DNA of 64,000 bases from Pseudobutyrivibrio sp. 49 (GCF_900100545.1 NZ_FNDP01000001.1:411115-475114); one strand, 5' to 3'. Shown: positions 8,579 to 19,742, numbered from the stretch's first letter. Translations and numbers: made by a program. Notes: generated by a model not told the origin, from the letters alone.

Positions 8579-8675
8579 TACTTGTCCTCTGCACACAATT
8601 CGCACACTACTACTTGATATAATACTATAAAAGTATGAAAGCTTAGTGAATATTGGGATGTGATAAGATTCTATC

Positions 8676-8684
8676 TGCTATAAT
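8676..8684 (+). promoter_or_regulatory. Extended -10 promoter of the first PilZ gene
   Basis: TGCTATAAT (8676-8684) is a consensus extended -10. A start of transcription about 7 bases downstream would fall at the ATG at 8691, so the message would be leaderless or nearly so. No good -35 is present, which is acceptable with a TGn extension. Confidence 0.55.
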
Positions 8685-8690
8685 AAGGCT

Positions 8691-9488
8691 ATGGCTGAGA
8701 AGAAAAAAACATTATCTATTTCAGAAGTTAATAAAGACACAACCCTGTCTGTTGTAGCTACACTTGATGGTAAAAAGCTGGAGCTACCGGTGGATTATGC
8801 AAAAGTTTCTCCGCAAGAGCTTGCTGAGATTAAAGAGCATTATGGTAACCTTGTTATTCCTCTGGAAGATGTGGTGAAACAATGGCAGGAGCAGTTGTTT
8901 GAGGTTTCTTTTAAGGGCCATTTGTCTAAGCTTGAGCTTTTGGCAATAAATACTGAGGGTGTGTATCATTGGGATAATATAAAGATATACAAGGTTAAAC
9001 TGACTACAGGATTATCTGTAAATCTTCTTAAGGTAAAATTGCTTGAGGGAGAAAAGTTTAATAGAAGACGAGGTGTTAGAATTGCCTTGGACAAAAGTAT
9101 GGATATTCAGCAAAATGGCGAGATTTTGAGAGTTATAGTTAGAGATCTTTCATACTGCGGTCTTGGCTTTATTGAGCCTGGCGAGTCAAAAGTAAAACTT
9201 GGAGTACCATTTATACTGTTTCTTATGGAAGATACAGATGATGGCGAAAAGCTTATTGGAAAATTTACAGGTAAGGTTATTAATCAAAGAGAGCTACCTG
9301 CTGGGGGAATTTTTAGTGGGTGTGTTCTTTCTGCTGATCATTCATCTTTCCTTCAGCGATATATTGCTATGAAGCAGATGGAGCAGCTTAGTGGCAAAAA
9401 AATGAATGCTACCATTCAGAAAAATGCTACTGGTGATAATTGGAAAAACAAGATTGTTGATTCTCTAGTGGAGAGCTTGGATGAGTGA
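8691..9488 (+). CDS. PilZ-domain protein, first of a tandem pair
   Basis: Likely c-di-GMP-binding protein of 265 aa. The C-terminal PilZ domain has the RxxxR motif (RRRGVR at 125-130) and DxSxxG (DLSYCG at 152-157), the residues that contact c-di-GMP. Residues 1-115 form an N-terminal region I do not recognise, shared with the next gene. Stops at 8661 and 8664 in frame exclude an earlier start, and no proper Shine-Dalgarno precedes the ATG, consistent with the leaderless promoter. Its stop overlaps an ATG (TGATG) that would start the next gene. No signal peptide or membrane segment is seen, so it is probably cytosolic. Confidence 0.82.
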   Translation: MAEKKKTLSISEVNKDTTLSVVATLDGKKLELPVDYAKVSPQELAEIKEHYGNLVIPLEDVVKQWQEQLFEVSFKGHLSKLELLAINTEGVYHWDNIKIYKVKLTTGLSVNLLKVKLLEGEKFNRRRGVRIALDKSMDIQQNGEILRVIVRDLSYCGLGFIEPGESKVKLGVPFILFLMEDTDDGEKLIGKFTGKVINQRELPAGGIFSGCVLSADHSSFLQRYIAMKQMEQLSGKKMNATIQKNATGDNWKNKIVDSLVESLDE

Positions 9489-9551
9489 TGAAAAAAACAG
9501 CAACTTCATATTTCAGAGGTAAGACCAGAGGATAGCATTTCTGTTACAGCT

Positions 9552-10316
9552 ATGATGGATGGTAAGAAGGTAGATATATCCTGCACTTATGCGCAGCTTA
9601 CTGATGAGCAAACAGAATTTCTTAATGTTAATTATGGGAATCATTATTTACCGGTAGAGCTTATTACAATGGAGGTAAATGGCGAAGAAATTCCAGTGAC
9701 TTTTCAAGGGCAGAATTCTGTGCTTCAGGTAGTTGTGGTAAATCCTGATGGTGTATTTAAGTTTGAAAATATACTTATACGAAAAACTACGTTACCAGGA
9801 GAAAAGACCTTTCATTTAATAAATGCTGTATCAACGATTGGTATACGTTTTAATAGAAGACGTGGTGTTAGAGTTAATGTTGATACACGTATGGAATTGG
9901 AACAGGGAGAGGAGAAGTTTATTATACTGGTTCGTGAAATATCTTATTGCGGATTTAGTTTTATTAATCTATCTCAAAATGATGTAGATACCAATCGACC
10001 ATTTGTGCTTAATATGATAGAAAGAGATGGAGATAAATCCTTCTCTTATGGAAAATTTATAGGAAAGGTTCATAGAACTGAAGAAGTAAAGGGCGGGAGC
10101 ACCATTTATGGTTGTGTCCTAGCTGATAAGCATGCTGATCAGCTTCAAAAATATGTTGCGATGAAGCAACTTGAATTTCTTACCGGAAAAAAGGCATTTG
10201 CAGAGGATATTCAAAAAACTTCTAATTCTGACAGATGGAGAGCTGAAGTTGCAGATGCTTTAGGTAATACCTTAATAGATAATGATGAAGATGGTACAAC
10301 TGAAAATGTAAATTAG
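9552..10316 (+). CDS. PilZ-domain protein, second of a tandem pair; 5' end probably frameshifted
   Basis: Paralogue of the preceding gene. RRRGVR (102-107) matches the c-di-GMP motif; the second motif is EISYCG (129-134), with Glu in place of Asp/Asn. From ATG 9552 the protein is 254 aa, but homology continues upstream in frame (KKQQLHISEVRPEDSISVTA, 9492-9551) and matches the paralogue's N-terminus. The only sensible start, ATG 9488 overlapping the previous stop as TGATG, is out of frame because of a run of seven A (9491-9497). Six A would give an intact 275-aa protein. The gene is therefore either frameshifted, read by slippage, or mis-sequenced. No good ribosome-binding site precedes 9552. 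Confidence 0.75.
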   Translation: MMDGKKVDISCTYAQLTDEQTEFLNVNYGNHYLPVELITMEVNGEEIPVTFQGQNSVLQVVVVNPDGVFKFENILIRKTTLPGEKTFHLINAVSTIGIRFNRRRGVRVNVDTRMELEQGEEKFIILVREISYCGFSFINLSQNDVDTNRPFVLNMIERDGDKSFSYGKFIGKVHRTEEVKGGSTIYGCVLADKHADQLQKYVAMKQLEFLTGKKAFAEDIQKTSNSDRWRAEVADALGNTLIDNDEDGTTENVN

Positions 10317-10317
10317 A

Positions 10318-10343
10318 AGAAGCCCTATTGAAATAGGGCTTCT
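10318..10343. terminator. Shared hairpin between convergent pilZ and dus genes
   Basis: AGAAGCCCTAT (10318-10328) pairs perfectly with ATAGGGCTTCT (10333-10343) around TGAA. It starts two bases after the PilZ stop and contains the dus stop codon (10325-10327). The T tracts on both sides are weak. Confidence 0.6.
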
Positions 10344-11272
10344 GTTAATGTTTTGTATTCATTTAGATTGTTTGATTTTCTAATTTTCTTGATTGCTTTG
10401 GCATCATCTGGAAAGTTAGATTCCCAGTAGACTAAGAATTCTTTCATTCGGTGTAAAACAGGTTTTTCGCCAGAAAGAATTTCAATATATTGTGCGAGCA
10501 AATCATTATGGAATAATTTGAATTTATTAAGGTCCAAAGGTGTAGTCTCTTGGCCGTTTTTATAGGTGATAGCAAGCTCAGGATTGGATATAAGGCCTCT
10601 GCCAATCATAATTGCATTAATACCAGCATACTTTGAAAAAGTGTTTTCTATATCATCTTTTGTCTTGATTTCACCGTTAAATACTAAATGTGCTTTTGAA
10701 TGTTCTAAGGCATATTCAAAGAACTCTGGATGAATAGGCTCTCTATAAAATTCCTTTTGTACACGAGGATGAATAGTAAGCTCTGAAATAGGATACTTGT
10801 TATAGATATCTAGTATTTCATAAAATTCCTCAGGTTCCAGTTTGCCTAATCGTGTTTTTATGGATATCTGCACATCATCTTTCAAACCTGCAAAAATATC
10901 ATCAAGCATTTTATCAAGATCTTCAGGATAGTAGAGAAGACCGGAGCCTTTTTTCTTTGCTACAACAGTACCGGATGGGCATCCAAGGTTAAAGTTAATT
11001 TCTTTAAAGCCAAGCGCGGCTATTTCGTGAACAGCCCATAGAAAGTGCTCAGCATTGTTGGTTAAAAGCTGAGGAACAGTTGTATTAATATCATTTTTTT
11101 CTGGATCGATATCTTTGAACTCCCTGGTTGTGAATTTAAAAGTAGAGTTAGGGGATATAAAAGGAGTGTAGTACTTATCAATTCCGCCGTAGTATTTATT
11201 AAAGGTGTTTCTAAATATACTATCGGTGACGCCCTCGAGAGGAGCGAGGTATATATTTTTTTTATTATCCAT
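10325..11272 (-). CDS. tRNA-dihydrouridine synthase
   Basis: Flavin enzyme that reduces uridine to dihydrouridine in tRNA D-loops. The FMN-binding TIM barrel begins IYLAPLEGVTD; the catalytic Cys98 lies in NFNLGCPSG; IKTRLG, LTIHPR, FNGEI and MIGRGLISNP are the remaining family blocks. I start it at ATG 11272 (MDNKKNIYLAP, 315 aa) because AGGAG lies 5 bases upstream; a longer frame reaching 11296 would run through the rpsT terminator. It is downstream of rpsT on the same strand and may be read partly from the rpsT promoter. Which Dus subtype it is cannot be settled here. Confidence 0.92.
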   Translation of the reverse strand: MDNKKNIYLAPLEGVTDSIFRNTFNKYYGGIDKYYTPFISPNSTFKFTTREFKDIDPEKNDINTTVPQLLTNNAEHFLWAVHEIAALGFKEINFNLGCPSGTVVAKKKGSGLLYYPEDLDKMLDDIFAGLKDDVQISIKTRLGKLEPEEFYEILDIYNKYPISELTIHPRVQKEFYREPIHPEFFEYALEHSKAHLVFNGEIKTKDDIENTFSKYAGINAIMIGRGLISNPELAITYKNGQETTPLDLNKFKLFHNDLLAQYIEILSGEKPVLHRMKEFLVYWESNFPDDAKAIKKIRKSNNLNEYKTLTEALFQ

Positions 11273-11283
11273 AGTTACTCCTA

Positions 11284-11316
11284 AAAAATAAAGCACTGGT
11301 TGACGGGACCAGTGCT
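11284..11316 (-). terminator. Terminator or attenuator after rpsT
   Basis: On the minus strand AGCACTGGT pairs with ACCAGTGCT (11292-11316), followed by TTTATTTTTT down to about 11282. It ends just before the dus ribosome-binding site, so it would limit rpsT read-through into dus. Confidence 0.8.
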
Positions 11317-11339
11317 CTAATAAAAATTCTTATCTTAAA

Positions 11340-11603
11340 TTAAGCAAGTGTGTTTACAAGCTTTGAAAGACGAGATACCTTACGGCTAACAGTGTTGTCA
11401 TGATAAACACCCTTTGAACCAGCCATCTCGATAACCTTGATAGCAGCCTTAAGCTCTGACTCAGCAAGTGCCTTGTCCTTAGCCTCAACAGCAGCCTCAA
11501 CACGCTTAACGTATGTCTTAACCTCTGATCTGATTGCCTTATTGCGCTCTGTTCTAACAGCTGTTACCTGAACACGCTTCTTAGCAGACTTAATATTTGC
11601 CAT
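11340..11603 (-). CDS. rpsT: 30S ribosomal protein S20
   Basis: Small basic protein that binds 16S rRNA in the 30S subunit. The sequence MANIKSAKKRVQV is the standard S20 start, and the 87-aa length is typical. The C-terminal part (AGSKGVYHDNTVSRKVSRL) matches the family's helical bundle. A GGAGGTG site precedes the ATG. It is transcribed from its own consensus promoter at 11695-11723 and followed by a terminator. Confidence 0.98.
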   Translation of the reverse strand: MANIKSAKKRVQVTAVRTERNKAIRSEVKTYVKRVEAAVEAKDKALAESELKAAIKVIEMAGSKGVYHDNTVSRKVSRLSKLVNTLA

Positions 11604-11694
11604 GTGTTGCTACACCTCCAATTTGTATAAAAATTAAATGTTCTAATTAAAATACGTTGTAGCCGGACACGGACAGTTCAACGCATACTCGAAT

Positions 11695-11723
11695 ATAATA
11701 GTGAATAAATGTCAGTTTGTCAA
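11695..11723 (-). promoter_or_regulatory. Promoter of rpsT
   Basis: On the minus strand TTGACA (11723-11718), a 17-base spacer and TATTAT (11700-11695). It gives an untranslated leader of about 85 bases, which contains GC-rich complementary pieces (GTCCGTGTCCGG) that might fold. Confidence 0.85.
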
Positions 11724-11733
11724 TAGAATTTGG

Positions 11734-12936
11734 CTATTTATCTAATAAAAATTTTGATAAAACCTGATTACTTACATCAATACCAATATCTGTTAAATAT
11801 AAACGACCTTCTTTGGCTTCCATAAAGCCTTGATTGCGAAGAGCAGTAATAATTGGGCCGTAAATTGCCTCGATATCTATGCCAAACATCTGGAAGAAAT
11901 CAGAACGGGCAACACCGTCTATTTTGCGTAAGCCCAAAAACATAAATTCTTCCATGGCATCTTTCTTTGAAAGCTGTTCCTCTGAATCAAAATATGGAGA
12001 AGACAATTCTGCGGATGGAATAGTGCCATTCTCAATGGCTTCTGAAATCTCAACATATTTGTATATATCTCTAAGATTAGTAGTGCGTACATTATCAAAA
12101 AGAGAAGCAGAACCAAGACCTACACCAAGATAAGGAACTCTATCCCAGTATCCTACATTATGGCGACAAATCTTACCATTTCGCGCATAGTTAGAGATTT
12201 CGTAGCGTTTATATCCCTTATTCTCAAGATAGTCCATTGTAAACTTATATAGGCGGTATGCCTCCTCATCAGTAGGTAATTCTTCAGTCTCCATGCCAGC
12301 CTGTTGTTTAACAGCATCAAATCTGTATTTTTCGTAGAAGGGTGTACCCTTTTCTATGATGAGAGAGTAGGCTGATATATGTTCTGGACGAAGCATCGTA
12401 ACTGCATTAAGAGTCTTTTCCAATTTGGCAACATTTTGATGAGGCAGGCCGGTCATAATATCAACGTTGACGTTATCAAATCCAGCTTTACGAACCAAAT
12501 CAAATGTATGTAAGAATCGATTGTAATCGTGAATACGACCTAATTCCTTAAGTTCATCATCGTTTGCAGATTGAAGACCGATGCTTAGACGGTTGATACC
12601 TATTGAACGGTATACATTAAGCTTTTCTGCTGAAAGTGTACCGGGATTACATTCAACCGATATTTCTGCCAAAGGATCAATTTTGAAGCATTCCTTAACA
12701 GTGGTGATAATAGCATCCATCAAATCCTCTGAGAGCCATGATGGTGTGCCACCACCCACATAAATAGTGGAAATAATACAGTTTGGATGAGTGGCTGCAA
12801 CGTATTTTATCTCAGTGCACAAAGCAGCGGTATAACGCCGCTGCATTTTTTCATCGAAAACCCCAGAAAGGAAATCGCAATATAAACATTTTTTTACGCA
12901 AAATGGTATATGTATGTACAGTTCGATAGGATTCAT
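11734..12936 (-). CDS. hemW: Radical SAM heme chaperone HemW
   Basis: Radical SAM protein thought to insert heme into target proteins; homologues were once mislabelled oxygen-independent coproporphyrinogen oxidase. The cluster motif CVKKCLYC (Cys13, Cys17, Cys20) follows the usual start IELYIHIPFC, and GGGTPSWL, VECNPGTL, RLSIGLQS and MTGLPHQ are family blocks. A C-terminal winged-helix-like part begins near EEFMFLGLR. Start at ATG 12936 (400 aa) is chosen over the upstream in-frame codon at 12951, since GAGG sits 6 bases before it and it begins one base after the lepA stop. lepA-hemW is a conserved Firmicutes pair. Confidence 0.93.
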   Translation of the reverse strand: MNPIELYIHIPFCVKKCLYCDFLSGVFDEKMQRRYTAALCTEIKYVAATHPNCIISTIYVGGGTPSWLSEDLMDAIITTVKECFKIDPLAEISVECNPGTLSAEKLNVYRSIGINRLSIGLQSANDDELKELGRIHDYNRFLHTFDLVRKAGFDNVNVDIMTGLPHQNVAKLEKTLNAVTMLRPEHISAYSLIIEKGTPFYEKYRFDAVKQQAGMETEELPTDEEAYRLYKFTMDYLENKGYKRYEISNYARNGKICRHNVGYWDRVPYLGVGLGSASLFDNVRTTNLRDIYKYVEISEAIENGTIPSAELSSPYFDSEEQLSKKDAMEEFMFLGLRKIDGVARSDFFQMFGIDIEAIYGPIITALRNQGFMEAKEGRLYLTDIGIDVSNQVLSKFLLDK

Positions 12937-12937
12937 T

Positions 12938-14743
12938 TTAGTCCTCGTCAAGCTTAAGAACGCTCATGAAGGCTGCCTGTGGAATTTCTACATTGCCAAC
13001 CTGACGCATTCTCTTTTTTCCTTCCTTCTGTTTTTCAAGAAGTTTTTTCTTTCGTGAAATATCGCCACCATAACACTTGGCAAGAACGTCCTTGCGCATA
13101 GCTTTAACTGTTTCACGAGCAATAACCTTTGAGCCAACAGCTGCCTGAATAGGGATCTCGAACAAGTGACGTGGAATTTCATCTTTAAGCTTTTCGCACA
13201 TTTTTCTTCCTCGCTCGTAAGCTGTTCCCGAGAAGACGATGAAGGAAAGTGCATCAACTTCTTCTTTATTAATGAGGATATCAAGCTTAACAAGCTCAGA
13301 TTTCTGATATCCCTTCATTTCGTAATCAAAGGAAGCATAACCACGTGAACGGCTCTTTAAAGCATCAAAGAAATCGTAGATGATTTCGTTAAGTGGAAGA
13401 GTATATTTGATAAGGGCACGTGTTTCCTCAATATACTCCATGCTTATGTACTGACCGCGGCGCTCCTGACAAAGATCCATAATAGCACCAATGAATTCGC
13501 TGGTAACCATGATTTCGGCATCAACCATAGGCTCTTCCATGTAATCAATCTCTGATGGATCTGGAAGATTGCTTGGGTTTGTAAGTTCAATCATGGTACC
13601 GTCAGTTTTATGTACTCGGTAAACTACTGATGGAGCAGTAGTAACAAGATCAAGATTATACTCACGCTCTAAACGTTCCTGAATGATTTCCAAATGAAGA
13701 AGACCAAGGAAACCACATCTAAATCCGAAGCCGAGAGCAATAGAAGTCTCAGGCTCAAACTGAAGTGCAGCATCGTTAAGTTGAAGCTTCTCAAGAGCAT
13801 CTCTTAAGTCTGGATATTTTGCACCATCAGCTGGATACAATCCACAGTAAACCATAGGGTTAACTTTCTTATAGCCTGGAAGAGGCTCGGCTGCTGGACG
13901 ATTAACGTGTGTGATAGTATCACCGACGCGAGTATCACGTACGTTTTTGATAGAAGCTGTCATGTAACCAACCATACCAGCAGGAAGCTCATCACAAGGA
14001 ATGAACTGACCAGCGCCAAAGTAGCCAACTTCAACAACGTCGAATTCAGCATTTGTTGCCATCATGCGAACTTTATCGCCAACCTTAAGAGTACCTTCTT
14101 TAACTCGGCAGAATACGATAACACCCTTGTAAGGATCGTAAAGGGAGTCGAAGATAAGTGCCTGAAGAGGAGCTTTTACATCCCCATTAGGTGCTGGAAG
14201 CTGATGAACTATTGCTTCAAGTACATCGTGAATATTAAGACCTGTCTTAGCGGAAATCTGAGGAGCATCCTGAGCCTCAAGACCGATAATGTCCTCAATT
14301 TCTTCTATAACATGTTCTGGATCTGCAGATGGTAAGTCAATCTTATTGATAACAGGGATAACATCAAGGTCGTGATCTAATGCAAGATAAACATTTGCAA
14401 GAGTCTGAGCCTCGATACCCTGAGCTGCATCTACAACAAGAATAGCCCCATCGCAAGCTGCAAGGGAGCGGGAAACTTCATAATTAAAATCTACGTGACC
14501 TGGAGTGTCGATAAGATTAAAGATATACTCCTGACCATCATCGGCTTTGTAAATAATACGGACGGCCTGAGACTTGATTGTGATTCCACGCTCACGCTCA
14601 AGGTCCATATTATCAAGAACCTGTGCCTGCATCTCTCTGTCGGTAAGAGTTCCAGTCATCTGTATGATACGATCAGCAAGAGTAGACTTGCCGTGATCGA
14701 TATGTGCTACAATACAAAAATTTCTAATTTTACTCTGATCCAT
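12938..14743 (-). CDS. lepA: Elongation factor 4 (back-translocase)
   Basis: Ribosome-bound GTPase that can reverse translocation and helps initiation or ribosome recycling under stress. The G domain shows G1 [13 protein letters not shown], the switch region with RGITIK, G3 DTPGHVDF and G4 NKIDLP, followed by the EF-G-like domains II, III and V. The LepA-specific C-terminal domain is basic ([19 protein letters not shown]). At 601 aa it is full length. It is the first gene of a minus-strand pair with hemW and is divergent from hrcA, with 140 bases between the lepA start and the CIRCE element. Confidence 0.97.
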   Translation of the reverse strand: MDQSKIRNFCIVAHIDHGKSTLADRIIQMTGTLTDREMQAQVLDNMDLERERGITIKSQAVRIIYKADDGQEYIFNLIDTPGHVDFNYEVSRSLAACDGAILVVDAAQGIEAQTLANVYLALDHDLDVIPVINKIDLPSADPEHVIEEIEDIIGLEAQDAPQISAKTGLNIHDVLEAIVHQLPAPNGDVKAPLQALIFDSLYDPYKGVIVFCRVKEGTLKVGDKVRMMATNAEFDVVEVGYFGAGQFIPCDELPAGMVGYMTASIKNVRDTRVGDTITHVNRPAAEPLPGYKKVNPMVYCGLYPADGAKYPDLRDALEKLQLNDAALQFEPETSIALGFGFRCGFLGLLHLEIIQERLEREYNLDLVTTAPSVVYRVHKTDGTMIELTNPSNLPDPSEIDYMEEPMVDAEIMVTSEFIGAIMDLCQERRGQYISMEYIEETRALIKYTLPLNEIIYDFFDALKSRSRGYASFDYEMKGYQKSELVKLDILINKEEVDALSFIVFSGTAYERGRKMCEKLKDEIPRHLFEIPIQAAVGSKVIARETVKAMRKDVLAKCYGGDISRKKKLLEKQKEGKKRMRQVGNVEIPQAAFMSVLKLDED

Positions 14744-14839
14744 AAATTCCTCTTCTTATTTAATATTCTTAGCTTTGACTAGTTTATCATGTTTGGCTTT
14801 ATTTATCTATTTATAAATCTAAAAAAAATCTAAAGTCAG

Positions 14840-14868
14840 TTGACAAAAGGATAGGGTAGGTGTAAATT
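14840..14868 (+). promoter_or_regulatory. Promoter of hrcA-grpE-dnaK-dnaJ
   Basis: TTGACA (14840-14845), a 17-base spacer, and TAAATT (14863-14868) directly preceded by TG. It sits 15 bases upstream of the CIRCE operator, the usual arrangement for HrcA repression. Confidence 0.75.
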
Positions 14869-14883
14869 AACATCAGAAAATGA

Positions 14884-14910
14884 TTAGCACTCCAATTTGA
14901 TGAGTGCTAA
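14884..14910 (+). promoter_or_regulatory. CIRCE operator (HrcA binding site)
   Basis: A perfect inverted repeat, TTAGCACTC-N9-GAGTGCTAA, which is the consensus CIRCE element. HrcA binds it and represses the heat-shock operon that follows. Confidence 0.98.
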
Positions 14911-14942
14911 CAATCAAAGGCGGTTGTGAGTGAGGTGAATGT

Positions 14943-15992
14943 ATGGCAGATACAGAGCTTGATGAGAGAAAAGTTAAGATTCTAAATGCTATTATCAAAA
15001 ATTATTTAGAAACAGGAGAGCCAGTTGGTTCACGTACCATTTCTAAATATACAGATTTAAATCTAAGCTCGGCTACCATTCGTAATGAGATGTCAGATCT
15101 TGAGGATTTAGGATATATCGTTCAGCCTCACACATCTGCAGGACGAATTCCTTCTGACAAGGGTTACAGATTTTATGTTAACAATCTGATAGCTTCCAAA
15201 GATAAAGAAGTTTCAGATATGAAGGAATGGATGATTGAACGAGAAGAGAAGATGGAGACTCTTCTTAAAAACGTGGCAAAGGTTTTGGCTACTAATACAC
15301 AGTATGCTACATTGATTTCTGCTCCATCAGTTGTTTCGAACAGATTGAAGTTCGTACAGCTTTCAGCAGTTGATGAAAATCAGTTGCTTTCTGTTGTAGT
15401 TATGGATGGAAATATTGTAAAGAATAAAATCATTCACATTGACAAGCCACTTGATAATGAGACATTACTTAAGCTAAATATGCTTTTGAACACAAATCTT
15501 AATGGTCTAGCCGTTGATCAGATTAATCTAGCGCTTATTACCAGATTAAAGGATCAGGCGGGAATTCATGATGAGATAGTTTCCCAGGTACTTGATACTG
15601 TAGCAGAGACCATTACAGAAGATGAAGATTTACAGGTTTACACCTCGGGTGCGACTAACATCTTCAAATACCCAGAGCTTTCAGATTCAAAGAAAGCATC
15701 TGAGCTTTTAGATACCTTCGAAGAAAAGCAGTCGTTGATAGAGCTTCTCGCAGAGAATGCTTCTGATGAGGAGACAGGCATTCAGGTATACATCGGTGAT
15801 GAATCACCAATATCTACCATGAAGGATTGCTCAATTGTTACAGCAACATACGAACTTGGAGACGGAGTTAAAGGCACAATTGGTATTGTAGGTCCAAAAC
15901 GAATGGATTACGAAAATGTTGTTGATAATATAAAAAGTCTCAAGGGACAGCTTGATAAGCTGCTCCGTAATGAGAAGAAAAATGATAGTTAG
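14943..15992 (+). CDS. hrcA: Heat-inducible transcription repressor HrcA
   Basis: Repressor of class I heat-shock genes that binds CIRCE and whose folding is monitored by GroE. The N-terminal winged helix includes AIIKNYLETGEPVGSRTISK and LSSATIRNEMSDLEDLGYI, followed by QPHTSAGRIPSDKGYRFYV, a highly conserved HrcA block. The remaining residues form the GAF-like dimerisation and inserted domains, ending with GIVGPKRMDYENVV. Length is 349 aa. GAGGTG lies 5 bases before the ATG. CIRCE lies 32 bases upstream, so the gene is autoregulated. Confidence 0.97.
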   Translation: MADTELDERKVKILNAIIKNYLETGEPVGSRTISKYTDLNLSSATIRNEMSDLEDLGYIVQPHTSAGRIPSDKGYRFYVNNLIASKDKEVSDMKEWMIEREEKMETLLKNVAKVLATNTQYATLISAPSVVSNRLKFVQLSAVDENQLLSVVVMDGNIVKNKIIHIDKPLDNETLLKLNMLLNTNLNGLAVDQINLALITRLKDQAGIHDEIVSQVLDTVAETITEDEDLQVYTSGATNIFKYPELSDSKKASELLDTFEEKQSLIELLAENASDEETGIQVYIGDESPISTMKDCSIVTATYELGDGVKGTIGIVGPKRMDYENVVDNIKSLKGQLDKLLRNEKKNDS

Positions 15993-16003
15993 GAGATTTC
16001 TTA

Positions 16004-16609
16004 ATGGCAGAGAATAAAATGGAAGAGTTTTCTACAGAAGAAGCAGTTAAGGAAGCTGTAGAGAACGCTGAAGAAATGAAAGAGGAAGCTGCGGCTGAGA
16101 ATACAGAAGAGGCAGCTGAGGCTAAGGGTTCTGAGAAAGAATCTAAGAAGGGCTTCAAGAAAAAGGAAAAGAAAAAAGACAAAAGAGACGAGCAAATCGA
16201 ACAGCTTAATGACAGAGTAATGCGTCAGATGGCAGAATTTGAAAACTTCAGACGCAGAACTGAAGTTGAAAAGTCTCAGATGTTTGCAACAGGTGCAAAG
16301 AGCATCGTAGAAAAGATTCTTCCTGTAGTAGATAACTTCGAAAGAGGTCTTGCTACAGTTGAGGAAGGAGCAGATCCATTTGCAGATGGAATGCTCATGA
16401 TATATAAGCAATTACTTACAACTCTTGATGAGGCAGGAGTTAAGCCAATCGAGGCTGTAGGACAGGAATTCAATCCAGATTTCCACAACGCAGTAATGCA
16501 TGTTGAGGATGAGGAAGTTGGCGAGAACATCGTCGTAGAAGAATTCCAGAAGGGCTATATGTACAATGACACTGTAGTCCGTCATTCAATGGTAAAGGTA
16601 GCAAACTAA
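16004..16609 (+). CDS. grpE: Nucleotide exchange factor GrpE
   Basis: Co-chaperone that releases ADP from DnaK. The first 60 residues are very rich in Glu, Lys and Ala and likely disordered; a coiled coil follows (EQIEQLNDRVMRQMAEFENF, then RRRTEVEK), then the beta domain with GVKPIEAVGQEFNPDFHNAV and VVEEFQKGYMYNDTVVRHSMV. Length 201 aa is normal. It begins 11 bases after hrcA with a GGAG site and belongs to the CIRCE operon. Confidence 0.97.
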   Translation: MAENKMEEFSTEEAVKEAVENAEEMKEEAAAENTEEAAEAKGSEKESKKGFKKKEKKKDKRDEQIEQLNDRVMRQMAEFENFRRRTEVEKSQMFATGAKSIVEKILPVVDNFERGLATVEEGADPFADGMLMIYKQLLTTLDEAGVKPIEAVGQEFNPDFHNAVMHVEDEEVGENIVVEEFQKGYMYNDTVVRHSMVKVAN

Positions 16610-16632
16610 GGAAATTATTTAGGAGGATATAA

Positions 16633-18528
<1,896 letters not shown>

Positions 18529-18531
18529 TAG

Positions 18532-19701
18532 ATGGCAGAACAAAAACGTGATTACTATGAGGTCCTTGGTGTTTCCAAGACAGCCTCAGAAAGCGAGCTC
18601 AAAAGTGCATACAGAAAGCTTGCAAAGAAATATCACCCAGATATGAATCCAGGTGATGCTGAAGCTGAAAAGAAATTTAAGGAAGCCTCAGAAGCCTATG
18701 CGATTCTTTCTGATCCAGATAAGAGACGTCAGTACGACCAGTTTGGTCATGCAGCCTTTGAAAATGGCGGAGGCGGAGCCGGTGGTTTCGATTTCTCAGG
18801 TATGGATTTCGGCGATATTTTTGGCGATATTTTCGGAAGCTTCTTTGGTGGCGGCGGAAGAAGTGCATCTAATGGTCCTATGCGTGGTGCAAACCTTCGT
18901 GCAGCTGTTCACATCACGTTTGAAGAGGCAGCCTTTGGTTGCGAGAAGCAGATAGAGATTACACTTAAGGAAGAGTGTGCCGCATGCCACGGTTCAGGTG
19001 CAAAGCCTGGTACAAGCAAGCGCACATGTACTAAGTGTGGCGGTAAGGGACGTGTAATGGTTACACAGCAGTCCCTCTTTGGAATGGTTCAGAACGTTAC
19101 TACTTGTCCAGATTGTCATGGTACAGGTGAAGTTATTGATACTCCATGTCCAGATTGTAACGGTACAGGTTATGTATCTCGCAGAAAGAAGATTGCTGTA
19201 TCTATTCCTGCAGGTATTGATAATGGTCAAAGCGTACGCATTCGTGAAAAGGGTGAGCCAGGAAGAAATGGTGGTCCTAGAGGCGATTTACTTGTAGAGG
19301 TTATCGTTTCCAGTCATCCTACATTCCATCGTCGTGATTATGATATTTATTCAGAGGCTCCAATTTCATTTGCTCAGGCAGCACTTGGTGGAGAGGTTAT
19401 CATCGAGACGCTTGATGGAAAGGTTTCATACGAGGTTAAGCCTGGTACTCAGACAAATACTCAGATTCGCTTAAAGGGCAAAGGAATCCCATCACTTAGA
19501 AATAAAGCAGTGAGAGGTGATCATTACGTTACACTTGTTGTTCAGGTTCCTACATCTCTTTCTAAGGACGCAAAGGATGCACTTAGAAAGTTTGATGAGC
19601 TTACAGGAAGTACAACTACAGGTGGTCCAAAGTCTGTTAAGACAGAGAAGAAGCGTAAGGGCTTTGCAGATAAAATCAAAGATGCAATAGATGATTTATA
19701 A
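18532..19701 (+). CDS. dnaJ: Molecular chaperone DnaJ
   Basis: J-domain co-chaperone that stimulates the DnaK ATPase. The J domain starts [20 protein letters not shown] and contains the HPD tripeptide in [11 protein letters not shown] Gly/Phe-rich linker follows ([18 protein letters not shown]). Four zinc-binding CxxCxGxG repeats are present: [24 protein letters not shown] and CPDCNGTG. The C-terminal peptide-binding domain ends the 389-aa protein. The gene starts 3 bases after dnaK and is the last of the heat-shock operon. Confidence 0.98.
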   Translation: MAEQKRDYYEVLGVSKTASESELKSAYRKLAKKYHPDMNPGDAEAEKKFKEASEAYAILSDPDKRRQYDQFGHAAFENGGGGAGGFDFSGMDFGDIFGDIFGSFFGGGGRSASNGPMRGANLRAAVHITFEEAAFGCEKQIEITLKEECAACHGSGAKPGTSKRTCTKCGGKGRVMVTQQSLFGMVQNVTTCPDCHGTGEVIDTPCPDCNGTGYVSRRKKIAVSIPAGIDNGQSVRIREKGEPGRNGGPRGDLLVEVIVSSHPTFHRRDYDIYSEAPISFAQAALGGEVIIETLDGKVSYEVKPGTQTNTQIRLKGKGIPSLRNKAVRGDHYVTLVVQVPTSLSKDAKDALRKFDELTGSTTTGGPKSVKTEKKRKGFADKIKDAIDDL

Positions 19702-19710
19702 AAATATTTG

Positions 19711-19742
19711 GCTAGTAGTCTACACAGACTACTAGCTTTTTT
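19711..19742 (+). terminator. Terminator of the heat-shock operon
   Basis: GCTAGTAGTCT (19711-19721) pairs perfectly with AGACTACTAGC (19726-19736) around ACAC, followed by six T. Confidence 0.92.
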
